In this document: piece by piece, positions 23,044 through 35,180 of the stretch
How positions within the stretch are numbered: the stretch's first letter is position 1
How the letters are laid out: the number at the start of each line of letters is the position of its first letter
Source of the DNA: Chimonanthus salicifolius
Taxonomy: Eukaryota > Streptophyta > Magnoliopsida > Laurales > Calycanthaceae
Reading direction: 5' to 3'
NCBI GenBank assembly: GCA_013350335.1
Contig: CM023541.1
Location: 61,197,413-61,261,412 of the forward strand
Length of the DNA stretch: 64,000 nt
The notes under the pieces: model-generated
Seen by the model: the letters and a program-made list of their open reading frames with translations, nothing else
Databases searched by the model: none
Told to the model about the DNA's origin: nothing
Translations under genes and position numbers: made by a program

Positions 23044-25844
23044 AATAAAAGATAATAGATTGGAGCAATGGTCCGATTATCGGCCGATACAAATAGTATC
23101 GGCCAATATGCCGATATTTTGATGGTTTTTGTTTAAAAAAAAATGAAGAGAGAGAAATTTATAGGCCGATACTGAGATTTCGACCCCTGAATTGGAGCAT
23201 AATCAGCATAGTAAAAATATATTGACCGATTTATATTGTATCGGTTGTAAAATATGCGAAATGACTGTATCGACCGATAACTCAATCGATATTGTACAGT
23301 ATTGATTAATACAGCTTTTTAATATTTTTAAAAACCTATTTCCATTGTTTTTTGAGATAAATATTTTATTGGTATACTTTTAAAAAGGTTTAAAAGCAAG
23401 TTCTTCTAAGGTATTAGATCAATTTCAAACATTACAAGTTTTTCAAATGTATTAAGTATTTGTTAATTCCAAATATTTGCTTTTAAAATTTGAGTATTTT
23501 AAGTTATTTTCATCATTTTTTTATTTCGACTCGAAGATAATGTCACATCACTTTTTTGTGAAAATAATTTAATGAAATAGTATTCAGTACTGATGGAATT
23601 CAACAAAGAAGACTTAGTATGACTGAGAAGGGAGCAGAGGCGAGTGGAACGGCAGAGGCGGACGGAGGAAGGCGGCACGGCAGCAAGGCAAGAACGGACG
23701 GCACAGTGAGAGGGAGCGAACAGATCTGGGATGAAGCGCTCTCCTTCGACTTGTTATCTTACATAAGCTGAGTCAAGTCAATTCGTTGAAACTTCAAACA
23801 ATCTCTCTCTGTCTCTCTCTTAAATGTAGACTACGACTACGTTGGGGAAATAGTTAATTAAGAAATAAATTATTTCTAATGATGTCAATTAAATTTTATC
23901 AACTATTATTTATAATATCAAATATAATCATTGAATAATATTTTTATTTATAATATTTAATTAAATATTGAATTATAGAAAATAAATTCCAATTTAAATT
24001 ATTTTTATAAAATAAATAATAACGTTTTGAATAATTTAAATTTTCTTATCAAGGAAACCGTCCACGACACGAAGTAAGAAACCCTTTGGGCTTTTTGTAG
24101 TTTAGTATTTTAGATTTGATAAAAGGTGAGTGACGCTTAATTTAAAAGGTCATTGCTATGAATAGAAAGTAAAAAAATTAATTAATAATTTAATTTAAAC
24201 ACAACGGCTTCCTTTAAATAAATATAGACTATCTTTGCTTTACATATTTTACCGACTCTGATCTTTGCTTTGCGCGTAATGTAATTGAGTCAGGAGAGAT
24301 AAAAGTCCAAACATGAATGTATATAGAGAGAAAAATTGTGTGGAAAGAAGACTTTAACGGCCAACGATATTAAATCATTCATTGAGTGAAGCGAACCTGC
24401 CTCGTATTTCCTGGGTGGCTTAAGGAAAAGTCATCTTTTGGCAATGTGGTAAGAAAGTTCTTGTCCTTTGTGGACGACTTTTCAAAGAAGACGAAAAACC
24501 TTTAGAGTTCTTCAAGAACCTAAGTGTTGCCACGAATCATCGGATGGCTGATTAAAAAATGTGGACCCTTTTTGAGCATTTCAATTTCTTTTATCATTTT
24601 AAATTATAAGTTAAAGTATAAGATGTGAAAAAGTTATTTACTAATTTTACTAGAATAAATGTCATTTTAGTTTGGCCACACTATATCTTTTATAATTTGT
24701 GACCTATAATAAAAATTACATTAAGTGTTGTTGAATTAAAGTCTGTAGCCATAGATGAAATGTAAAATATACCGAAGATTTAAATCGATCAAAGATTAAA
24801 CATTTTAGAAGAGTAACTTAGTTGTAATCGAGAGCTTAGAAGAAAAGAAGAATAAGCTAAGGAGATATTGAGGTTCTTATATACACTTTTATGATTCTCT
24901 ATAAGTGGTAGAACAACAAACATAATGTATATATGCCTATAGATCATATAATACAATGTAGGAAAAATGATACATACGGGCCCATATTCTATAAGAAAGA
25001 TTTGAACAAAAATGGATAAAATGTTAATGATTAAAACATCTCATGAGATTAATCTCATTTTCAACATCGAGTGGGATATCTATGTTATAAAAAAAAAAAA
25101 AAAAAAATTATTTGTGACTAGATTCTAATTATTCTCTTAGGAAAAAGCTCTTTTATTCAACTCATATTATAGCGGTCGAACCAAAAAGGGACCTCGAGTG
25201 ACTCATCTCAATTGTTGAAACGTTGCTTGTACTTAGGTTGTTTAGACTTAGGATTTGATACTTTGAATTTCAAAATTAATGTAGGTGGGAAGGTCGGCTC
25301 CAACTGCAGTAGGATTAGGTCAATTTCTTTTGTTATTTAAGCAGATGTGTTCATATGTATTTGGAGCTTCAATGATGAATAATTTTTTTTGTTATTTTCC
25401 CTAAGCAATGGTGATTTGGTTTACTGCAGTATACAGCAATTGTTGCTGAATTTGGATTGAAGCTCAAGTGCTGGACGGTGATCTGCAACCCGACTTGAAG
25501 ACCTGTTTGAACTCAGTTCTGGGTAAACGTTCAACCGAGAATCAGGTAACCCTCATCTCTATCTTAAATTGGGACTTAATTGAATCAGTTGATTTCACAG
25601 CTAGTTAAACCCATGACTCAGTCGGAACACTGGGTTAATTAGAGAGAGTCCTTAGAGTCGGAGTTAAAAAACCCAGGTACCACATTAGAAACGTGAGTGG
25701 GTTTTTTTTGGGCTGCAATTCGAGTACTATTTTGTAGGTTTAAAACACATTTTCAAGATTTGTTAAATTTCAGATTTAAATCGTTTAATCTAATTTCGAA
25801 ACCTGTTTGGCTGATTTCATTGGGAAAACTTAACCAGTTTTGAA
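23044..25844. repeat. Right copy of the long direct duplication (MULE-free, gene-deleted)
   Basis: 23044-23626 equals 1-614; 23625-24784 equals 4654-5788; 24776-25844 equals 12278-13339. The junction at 23625-23626 shares GA with both parents, so 615-4655 of the left copy is missing here, with the membrane-protein coding region in it. The MULE target AGATTTAAA occurs once at 24776-24784 with no footprint. No intact gene is left in this copy; it keeps the leader and promoter-side flank of the deleted gene. Confidence 0.9.
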
Positions 25845-26915
25845 ACAGCGTTGGCATGGATTTGAATATTTGACAAAGTTTGTTTTCAGTTGTCTCCAGT
25901 AAGAGGGAATCAAAACTGTGTTATAAGCCTTAGTTGCAGTGATTTTAATTGAGTGTCTTAAAACATTCTGAGACTTTCTTTTAGTTGAAACTTCAAAGTC
26001 AGTCCAGTTTTAACGTGAACTGTAACTGGGCCTAACTTTGGTCCGTCATAGATCAGACCTTGTTGAAACAGACCCGATAGTGGTCTTGTTATTTCAGACC
26101 CAGTCTGCGGACAGTAGCCAGTCCATATTAGACCTTCGTGTTTCAGGCCTGAAGCTTTCCTGCTTGTATCAGGCAGCCTGATACCTAGGTCCGACTGTGG
26201 GTTACATACCTGAGACCTGCAGTGCAGTTCTGTAATCTTAAGCAGACAAGAATCTAACCCCTTTAGCCGAATTGGGGTATTTGGATAGTGTGTTTTAATG
26301 AAAGACCTGCCAAGTTTTCGACTATTTCAATTTGGTTGGTCTGTGATTGTGGAGGCTTTTGATTTAAAATAAAAATAATTCGACTTTAAAAACTCATCTG
26401 TGTGTGTTAAATTAACTGATTCAATTAATTCTATCACTTGAGAGAGTTGAGTTTTACTGGAAAAACGACGGATTGCGTTAAAACCACGTTGTCTCTTAAT
26501 TTCACAACCAGAGTTCTGAGTTGTGTCGGTGCTTAAACTTTAGCGATTGAGTAGAATGCCTTATCCTATCCAATCTACATCAAACTCTAATCAAAGCCTT
26601 GTAAACTTATGGTGGACAATGGACACTTGGAGAGAGTTTTTAAAAAATGTTGGTGATCAAGCCCAATTCAGTCCAGATAGATGTCAATAGTCTATGCATA
26701 GATCTTATTATTGGAAAGTATTGACCTGCCATAAGTGTACATCTATATTTAGCAATGTCCCTAAATTAGAGATTGTAATTGATTTGTCTAGGTTCTATGT
26801 GAGAGGCTTGTAAATTTATTTATATTGAGATAGTGGAAAAGGTAAAATTTGCTGGTTTAATATTTATTTAGGCACAAAATGACCATATCAGTGGCAGAAT
26901 GTAGCAGAGAGATTG
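25845..26915. other. Unrecognised noncoding interval
   Basis: Past the duplication edge the sequence is of mixed composition, with several CAGACC / GGTCTG words near 26040-26170 but no open frame of note. The last few hundred bases should include the 3' untranslated region of the receptor kinase; TTTATT at 26815-26820 would read AATAAA on its strand. Confidence 0.4.
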
Positions 26916-29900
26916 TTATCTGGGTGACATGGTAGAGTGACTACATGTAGCATTTGATGTGAAGGTAGGTTGTGAAGACGGTTGGCTAGGGAGTGTAAAG
27001 GAGCTATGGTGATTGAAGTCCCTCTTCATTGCCCTGTACACATTATCAAACCCTTCCTCCACCAACTCGAATACCACTTGAGGCATTGGCGGTGTCTTGA
27101 TCTCAACCGATCCTTCCAACATCTTCACAATTTCTCCCATTGATGGCCTCATCCATATCTCCTCTTGGATGCACCAGAAGGCGACACTCATGGCCCTCAC
27201 CAACTCTTCTTCATCCACTGCGCCATTTAGCCTTTCATCTGTGACTTTCGCTGGAGTTCCATTCATCAATTCCTGCAAAAAACAACTTTTCCCATCAAAT
27301 ATCTTTGCAATGGAAATGCAGAAAACACTGCATTTGGTAACCTTGTGGAAGAGTAAATGATAGTACCTTGAATGCCCATCCAGGATAGAAGAAGTCCTCT
27401 GCATCTCTTGACATGTCTACGTTTCGTCGACCTCCGGTGATCTCTAGAAGTAGCATTCCATAACTGTACACATCAGCTTTAACGGTGATAGGCCGATTGC
27501 TTACCCACTCAGGAGCCAAGTAGCCTCTGGTGCCTCTTATCATGGTGACAACATGAGAGTGCTCCCTGCCCATCAACTTTGCGAGCCCAAAATCTGATAC
27601 TTTTGGACAAAAATTCTCATCTAGGAGAATGTTCTCAGGCTTAATGTCGCAATGTATGATCCGATTACGACACTGCTCATGAAAATATGCAATCCCCTGT
27701 GCTGTGCCAACCGCTATATTGAATCGAGTCTTCCAATCTAGTAGCCTTCCTCCATTACAGTAGGAAGGAAATATCCATTTATCTAATGACCCATTGCTCA
27801 TAAATTCATACACCAGTAGCCTGACAAAATCGAAATTTTGATCAATTTAGTAAATGTTTGATCTAACAAACATGTATTTTACATGGCTCCTCTTCATGTA
27901 TCGATTTGAATTAAAACAAATCATCAAGCACCTTAGCTAAAGAAGCTATTAGAGAGAAGTGCATACCGATGTGAACCCTCAGAGCAGAAGCCGCAAAGGC
28001 GAACCAAATTCATGTGATGCATAGAGCCTATGGTATTTACTTCTGTAATAAATTCCTTCTCTCCGTGCGGTAAGACCCGTTCTAGTTTCTTCACTGCAAT
28101 CAGTGTACCGTCTCCAAGGCTTCCTTTATAAACACTTCCAAACGCACCTTGATTAAAACAAAGAAGAAACAAAGGTCCATGAATTGAATAGCAATAAACA
28201 AGACTAACCAAGGGACTGATTTATTTTTGTTATTTTCATACTATCAAATAATTGAATTCCCAATGACTGATTAAGCTAACTGAGTTCTTCAATTGATGGA
28301 GAAGCAGGGGAGTTTGGTTTACCAGAGCCAAGCATTTGAGAAAAATTATTCGTCGCATTCTGCAGATCACGATAAATGAAATTCCGAGGTGAGCCCAGGA
28401 CTGTCAGATGGGCAAGAGCATTTTGCTGTGCTCTCCTTTTGCCTACACTGTGATAGAGCAAGAAGCAGAGGAAGGCAATGATAACTGTAATGCAGATAAC
28501 AATTGGAGGGACTAGAATTTTTCTGCGGACGCTGTTGGCCCCTTTGGATGCATTTGGTGGGTCGCCGGATCTTCCTTTCGGCGATGCCACAGAGCTATTG
28601 ATACCGACTTTCAGGAAGAGAGTTGAGCTTGGATCCTGCAATCCCCCAAACACCATATCCCTCAAAGTCCAACAGTATGTGTCCTCTTCCAAAAGCCCGT
28701 AAACAGAAGCAACACATTCGCAATCCGCAAGGCAAGACTCCCCACATTCGGAGGCCTTCGAGTTATCAGTGTAATTGGCGATGATTGAAGCTCCAGAGAA
28801 GTAGTACTTAGTCTGCTGCATTGTCTCAATCTTGAATGCAGAGCTTGGAGCACCGCAATCCCCAGGCAGAGGCGGAGGCGAATCCAAAGAACACCTGATA
28901 CCGTTGGTGTCAATCGGAGAAGTCCCCGGCGGGCAGCTACAGCTGGCATTGGTTTTGGTGCTGTCCAAATTACAGATCCCATTGCCACAAACACCGGCAA
29001 TCGAACATGGATTCGTCACTGCTGCCCAGTCCGCGACCCACTTTTGGCTTCCATTTGTTCGGTCATCCCATCGGTAGAGGCGTAAATTTCCATTTGATTC
29101 GATTGATATACGATGGAAAATTGGCCTACTTCCCCCGCCACTGGTTGCCACCCCACTGCCACTGTCATTTTTGTATACATAGACCGTTCCAGCGTTTCCG
29201 TACATGATGCCAAAGTTGCCTGACTCATCCAAGATGGCGACGACATTTCCGGTGGCATTAGAGATCTCAGGGCTTGACCAATAGGAGTAGTTGGAGTAGG
29301 ATTCCGGCGTGGACGTGTCAGATTCCGGCGAGTTGTAGGTGAGAGCCATACTAAGAGAGTTAGGTTGCTGGAGCATCTTAAGAGAGTAGTAACTGCCAGT
29401 GGCGGGTGATTTGGGAGTCGACAGTTCAGAAGAGATGGTTAAAGGTTGGCCGGGGAGAAGAGTGTCAGATGGGTACCAGAAGCTCTGCCAGACGTCGTGG
29501 GTGCCATTGTAGAGGATCAAACTGCCGGAATCTGACACCACGGCGGCTTCAACGCCTTGGTTGGATGTGTTCGAAGACCAGACGAGGGAGTTCCGGTATG
29601 TGAGTAGAAGATTTCCGGTGGTATCGAGTTCCACCGTGGCGTCTCGCCCGACAGGGGAATTCCTGAGAAAATTAAGAGAAAAGAGGGAAATCATTCAGAT
29701 AATCTTTTATTAAATAAGAATAACATAAAAATCTATCACTTTGACTTTGAAGATGCAACAATGAAAAGTCTGATTCACAGTTTTGATCTACTTCACAGCG
29801 AGAAAAGACAGTGGGTTCTTGCTTATCTTAAGGTGTGGTTGAATTCTTGATTTCTTGTAATTTTTTACATAAATATCATCCTTCTTTGATTTTTAATTTT

Positions 29901-31427
29901 ATTGATTTATGAATTTTCTATATATAATAGAACTAAAAACCTTTAAATTCTGGAAATAAGTGCATAAGCTGTCAATTTCTTTTTATTTTTTATGTTATAA
30001 ATGCTGCAATTTCACGTTATGCAGTACCTGCTTGCACTGTCAGGTGCGTAGGCTCCAGTTGCATGTCAGATACTATACGAATTTCTTTTATTAACTAAAC
30101 TTCAGTTTCCTTGTTTCTAAAATGCAATTTTCCACTAAAAGTATTAAAGTCAAAGAATTAAAAATTTAGTAACAGAACTGTATGAAGAAGACTCGCTTAT
30201 TGACGTGAATTCAGTGTACAGCATGCAAACATTTTCTTTTTCTTTTTTAAAAGAAAAATATTCAAATGAACCATTATTTCCTCTTATATTCTCAGATAGT
30301 CTTCAAAATAGTTCATATCTAAATTTAATAATATATATTTACTCTCCCAATTTAGTTGTCTTATATGGATTTTGGAATTGTCCTAAAATTGTTATCTCAT
30401 TTATATTAAAATAGTATAAAATGTGTTAAAAATAAATGAGATCATATAGAGTATTAGTCTTATATAAAGAGTTTCTTAAAAAATGCAAATATTTCAAATG
30501 ATACAATTAAAATGAGATGGAGAGAGTATTATTTTAAGATAAGTCAGCTTTGGCAAATGACAAGTCAATTTATACTGAGCCGTTAAAAGAACAAAGAACA
30601 AAATTCAATTATTTCTTTTATGTAGGAAAATCTCTAGACCCCTGTTCTCTTTGAATATAAAAATATTGGATAAAATTCTAGATGTAAGTTGTAAACATCA
30701 GATTACTGTAGAGCTTAACCTGTGATCTACAGAACAATAAAACCAAACTATATCAACGTAAGGGAATAGAATAGTCTACAAATTAATGTAAATATGGAAT
30801 GAATCATAGTATGAAATATTGGCCGATACATTTTAAGTTTTTGAACTCAATATGTATCGGCCAATACGATAGATATCGGTCGTACAATCATGATATCGGT
30901 GATATATATCAGTCAAATATCAATCTTTGTTTAAAAAAAAAAATTCAATATTAGACATGGGCTTGGCCGGATTAATATTGGCTGATATTTGTGTCTTTTA
31001 TTTTCAGATTTTTTTTTTAAAAGCTTCAACATCATGTCCTCGACATTTTGATCTAACAAGGCAGAAAAGCTGAGCCCAAGCAAACCGCAGTTGAAAATGG
31101 AAATACAGAAACAATACCAGTTAACTTTAATATAATTTACTAACAAAAGAAGGGCTATCCAATACTTGATAAAACATACCTGTTAGCAGACCAAACTATG
31201 GTTTGATCATTTGGAAGCTCGGCATACCAAATCGCCAATTGCAATCGATCGAGCGAACCCATTGAACGGAATCCAAATGCAAATGTCCCATTGTCAGAAA
31301 CCCAAGCCCGGTTGTCATTCGCCGATAGTCTAGAGCCGAGGAGTACTCGGCCCATGACCCGGCTCGTTCGAGTGGACAGCCCAGCGAGAAGGACCAGGAA
31401 GAGGATGCGCAGGCAGGATTCCTCCAT
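26916..31427 (-). CDS. S-domain (G-type lectin) receptor-like serine/threonine kinase, At5g24080-like
   Basis: Five coding exons on the minus strand: 31427-31180, 29662-28323, 28147-27967, 27820-27367, 27272-26916; 2580 nt, 859 aa, all joins in phase at GT-AG sites. Start MEESCLRILF is followed by a signal peptide (about 1-22) and a mannose-binding lectin domain (NRAWVSDNGTFAFGF, WSANR, LVWSSNTSNQG). A Cys-rich region (CGNGICNLD) and a PAN-like region (CGESCLADCECVASVYG) follow, then a transmembrane helix at about 465-489. The kinase starts at GSGAFGSVYKG, with Lys549, catalytic HCD at 646-648, DFG at 666-668 and APEW. HCD in place of HRD makes it a non-RD kinase. The C-terminus ends SHSTMSPR, as in At5g24080 (from memory). 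It should sit in the plasma membrane and signal from an extracellular ligand that is not known. All catalytic residues are present and the length fits the family. Confidence 0.93.
30340..30528. mobile_element. Stowaway-like MITE in intron 1
   Basis: The left end reads TACTCTCCCAATTTA and the right end, in reverse, TACTCTCTCCATCTCATTTTA, close to the Stowaway consensus TACTCCCTCCGTCCC as I recall it. TA dinucleotides flank both ends, and ATGAGAT words inside are inverted. Ends are imperfect, so this is an old copy. Confidence 0.6.
30810..30990. repeat. CCGATAC-type dispersed repeat in intron 1
   Basis: It has an inverted pair ATTGGCCGATACAT / ATGTATCGGCCAAT around 30821-30866, followed by GATATCGG words and an A-run. 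It belongs to the same word family as 1-290 and 32160-32320. Confidence 0.55.
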
Positions 31428-32034
31428 GGAAAGAAATGGATTCTGCAATTTCTCTTCTGCTGTTTGGGAAGGTTGAAATGTATGCAAGCGGGCATTAGAT
31501 TTTTCATTTTCTAGGCCTACGTGAAGTGTTATTTATCTGAAACCAATCAACCATACAAGGAGGAGAAGCCAGAACAGAGTAAGCAGCAGCAAGAGAGATG
31601 TAGAATAGGACCAGCAGGAATTTAGGCAAAGAATTTGATGTGGGGGCCACTAACTGACACGTGTGAGGTGGTGGTTGACCTAATTGTAGAAAGCTCCTCC
31701 ATCTTTAGACGACGATAATATGATGCCGACATGGACATTGATATCTTATAGCAGCGTAGACAAAATGGGCCGTCCATCACCCAGGTCAAGCTCATTGAAA
31801 GTGAATTCATACACGCGTCTTCATATAAATCTACTTCAACAAGCCACATTAATCAATGACGGGAGAAATTAGACGGCTTACGTACACATCCATCTTCAGA
31901 CGGAGTACATCGTTGAAATTTTTTAATATCATAAATTTAAAATTGAAATATTTAATAATTAAAAAGGCAATTTTAAATATGAAATTTAAAAACAATATAT
32001 TAATACAAAAAATTATTTCAACCACGTATTTAAA
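31428..32034. promoter_or_regulatory. Upstream region of the receptor kinase with a G-box
   Basis: A perfect palindromic CACGTG at 31658-31663, in the context GACACGTGTGAGG, lies about 230 bp upstream of the start codon at 31427. G-box/ABRE cores are bound by bZIP and bHLH factors, which would fit a stress- or hormone-responsive receptor kinase. This is inference from one motif; no clear TATA box was assigned. Confidence 0.4.
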
Positions 32035-32420
32035 AGGATATTGATATTTATACCATAAAATTTACTCATAGTACACCAAATTTTCCATTTTTTCAATTTT
32101 ATCCTCACACCAGGGGTCCAAAAAACGGTGGACCCGAGATCTTGACTCCACCATTTTTCAGCTGATATCTCAGCCGATATTTTTTCTCTCTCTCTCTTTT
32201 TATAAATCTCGGTCGTATAGGCCAATTATCGGTGAGATCTCGGTCATATCGACCGAGATCTCGTCCGTACAGCTAATACATCTTTTATCGGCCGATACGA
32301 GATATCACAGCCGTTTTTTTTACCCCTACCTGACACGAGAGAACATGTGAGGATAAAATTTAAAAAATAAGAAAATTAATGTACGATAAGTAAATTTCAT
32401 GGTATAAATATCAATATCCA
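32035..32420. mobile_element. hAT-type MITE, 386 bp, with 8-bp target duplication
   Basis: The inverted ends are about 78 bp: left GGATATTGATATTTATACCAT and so on, right the reverse complement with few mismatches, both reaching TTTTATCCTCACA. The flanks are TATTTAAA at 32027-32034 and 32421-32428, an 8-bp duplication as made by hAT transposases. The middle (32160-32320) is a CCGATATC / GAGATCTCGGTC-rich segment with further short dyads. It has no coding capacity and would need a transposase from elsewhere. Confidence 0.8.
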
Positions 32421-32428
32421 TATTTAAA

Positions 32429-35085
32429 TGGAGACCCTCAAAATACTGTCACCACTCTATCATTTTAAAATGCATTTCGGTGGGTGGGTGATCATCACTT
32501 ATTCACGTACAGCAGTGGTAAAAAGATCGGTTCATATCGATTTTCATCATGTTCATACATAGCATATTCATGTCAGATACGTGTTGCTGACCCATTTTTG
32601 AACCTTTGATTCAAATAACTTTGATGAATGGTAAGATCGAGTTTAACATTTATCTATACTTCGATAATAAAAGAAGGTAGAAATAAGAAATCCCACAAGA
32701 TCGATATGAGAAAATTTGAATTCAAAGAACCCCAATGTTTAAAGAGATCATCGGATCAACTTTGACACAATAATATTTTTCAATCACTCGCCTAAATTTA
32801 TAGAAAAATAGAAGTTTGAAATGATGAACCAAAACCCCAAAATTCTAGCAAGAATAATGGAATGGGGTTGATAACTTCTTTAGGAAAAATTGACACAATG
32901 TCAAATTCGCATGAGAAATAATAATTCTAACAATCTAATTTAATTATAAGAACTAGAAGTTAAATTCATCCAATGCTTAGACAAAAAATAATTTTAGAAC
33001 TAGAAGAACACTAGAAAATTAAATAAGAACTCAAAACTTGTACAAAACAAAAATTGAATTCATTTTGATGTATTTGTACAATGGCCCAATTCCTCTATTT
33101 ATACACAATTAAGATAATATAATATAATTACGAAGGATGCCATCAATTTCACCCACTTAAACTAAGATCAAATCTACACCACACAATGAAACATGCTAAA
33201 ACCAGCCATGGTCGACTTTGACGACTTTCCACGGCTTCCATGCCATCTACTTTTCATTCTCTGTTTCGTGATTCTTAATTAAAAATATAGTCATAACTTC
33301 ATTTACATATATCGGAATTGTACAAATTTGAGTTCATTGAAAATATAATTTTATGAAGTTCGATATAACTTGGTACCTCAAATCTGTTTGCAAAGTCAAA
33401 TTACATTTTCTACCAATGATTCCCACTACTTCCTCATTCAGATTCTTTACCATGTTTTCATGCCATGTGGCTATCATATAGTCTGTGAGGTGGTTGATGA
33501 TGTGCCAAATTCGTCTATGTGGATGACATACAAGCAATGAGTCACAATTGGTGCCATTTGCAAGTCGTAAACACTATGAGATGGTCTAAGGTCCATAACT
33601 TTATTATCTAGATTCAGAATTACATGAAACTTAACGTGTTAAAATCTTATGAGTCCCTCTCTTTTTTTAATACATTTAGAGTGTAAATTCAGCCAATAAT
33701 CTCTCAACTCATCTTTCTCAAATGGGTTAATTAAGCTTCCAATGGCAACATCATACTTTACCCAATTTCATTAGTTCATTTTTATGATTCAGCACTACAA
33801 TAAAGTATTATGATAACAATAGTTACAGGGATGAATCATAAAAAAAAATATATATTCAATCTAATTGACTGCATTGTTTTTTTTACTGAGATTAAGTTAT
33901 TTCAGAGGAACCCATAAAAAAATTAATATATACAATCTAATTGATTGCGTTGAATTTTAACAGATGCTTATGTCAACTCGTGTTAATAATACAATTTCCC
34001 AAAGTAGGCGAATCTTTGGCCACGTACTTATCACTTTATCGGTCGATTCATCCACTTATCCATCCCACTTGCGTCACGAAGATCCGATGGTGCTAAGCTG
34101 ACATAATGGAATCTGAGGATTTATGTGACTCGATTGAAATTATATGATATTTTTTTATACATAGGATTTAATGATCTATAAAATCAAAGAAATATATGTT
34201 GATGTAAAATGTTTTAAAAAACAGTCATTATTAAACATGATGAGTTATTTGATTTGAAGTAAGTAAAATAAACAATAGAAGTGGTGCTCTTCGTCAATTA
34301 ATAATTTTATTTTCATAAATCAATTGGCTAGAAAATTTTATATGAAAGTTTGTTTATAATTAAAATATTAAAATTTTCTAACTTGTTTTGATAAAATTGT
34401 CATTTTTAATAATTTATTATATTATCAAAATTAAAATGAATGACTAATTCACTAATGTGATATTATAGTTTTCTTTGTAGATCAACAGTATATCTAATGT
34501 TGTACAACCCTTGGTCTGAAGTCTGAACTCGGCATGAAACTCATTCAAACTCGACATTGTTGAATGAGATTGAACAGATATATCAATTGTACAGATTGCA
34601 CTAAGACTAAATTCTTCAGCCTATTTATATAAACAATAAGACTTGTGTCTCTTAAATAGCAGGGAGTATAAACTTTAATCATCAAATTTTATAAAAATAT
34701 TAGATTTACTATCAAACAGATTGAATGCGAGAGGTATAATAATAAATTAAATATTTTTATTTAAATGAATCTAATTTAGATTAAGAATATTAATCTAGAA
34801 ACTAATAAACCAATTTCATTTTTTAAAACAAGCAAACAGGGTATCTAAATTTAATTATACATTTTCATCCTTGGGTAATTTCATCCTTACCCAAGTCCTT
34901 GCAAGATGGAAGTTGCAATGTAATGGACTTTTCAGGCGGCCGCTCATTTAACAGCAATCCAGATCCAAAGTGATCAACTCAAATCCATCTTTTTTGTCAA
35001 GTTATCTGATTAAGGGCTTCCATACTTACACCTGTACATCTATATATACACTGTATAATGAGAAGGGTCATTGAGCCATTTATTT
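32429..35085. other. A+T-rich intergenic interval
   Basis: No convincing gene. Around 33030-33120 there is CTATTTATACAC, a TATA-like motif on the minus strand in a setting that resembles an old LTR. A 67-codon minus-strand frame at 33334-33537 shows no recognisable family. Confidence 0.45.
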
Positions 35086-35180
35086 CACAATTCTTTATGG
35101 TACAGAGCCAAATCTCGGTTCAACTATTCTACAATTCTTTATGGTATAGAGCCAAATCTCAGTTCAACTATTCCACAATT
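35086..35180 (+). repeat. 44-bp tandem repeat, 2.2 copies
   Basis: The unit beginning CACAATTCTTTATGG occupies 35086-35129 and repeats at 35130-35173 with three differences, with a partial third copy (CACAATT). Open frames across it are a by-product. Confidence 0.9.

Larger units (their letters stand above)
29663..31179 (-). other. Intron 1 of the receptor kinase, repeat-filled
   Basis: This 1.5-kb intron separates the exon ending SAN-R from the rest of the lectin domain. It holds a Stowaway-like MITE (30340-30528) and a CCGATAC-type repeat (30810-30990). Its donor is GTATG at 31179 and its acceptor CTCAG at 29663. The other introns are only 94-175 bp. Confidence 0.85.
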
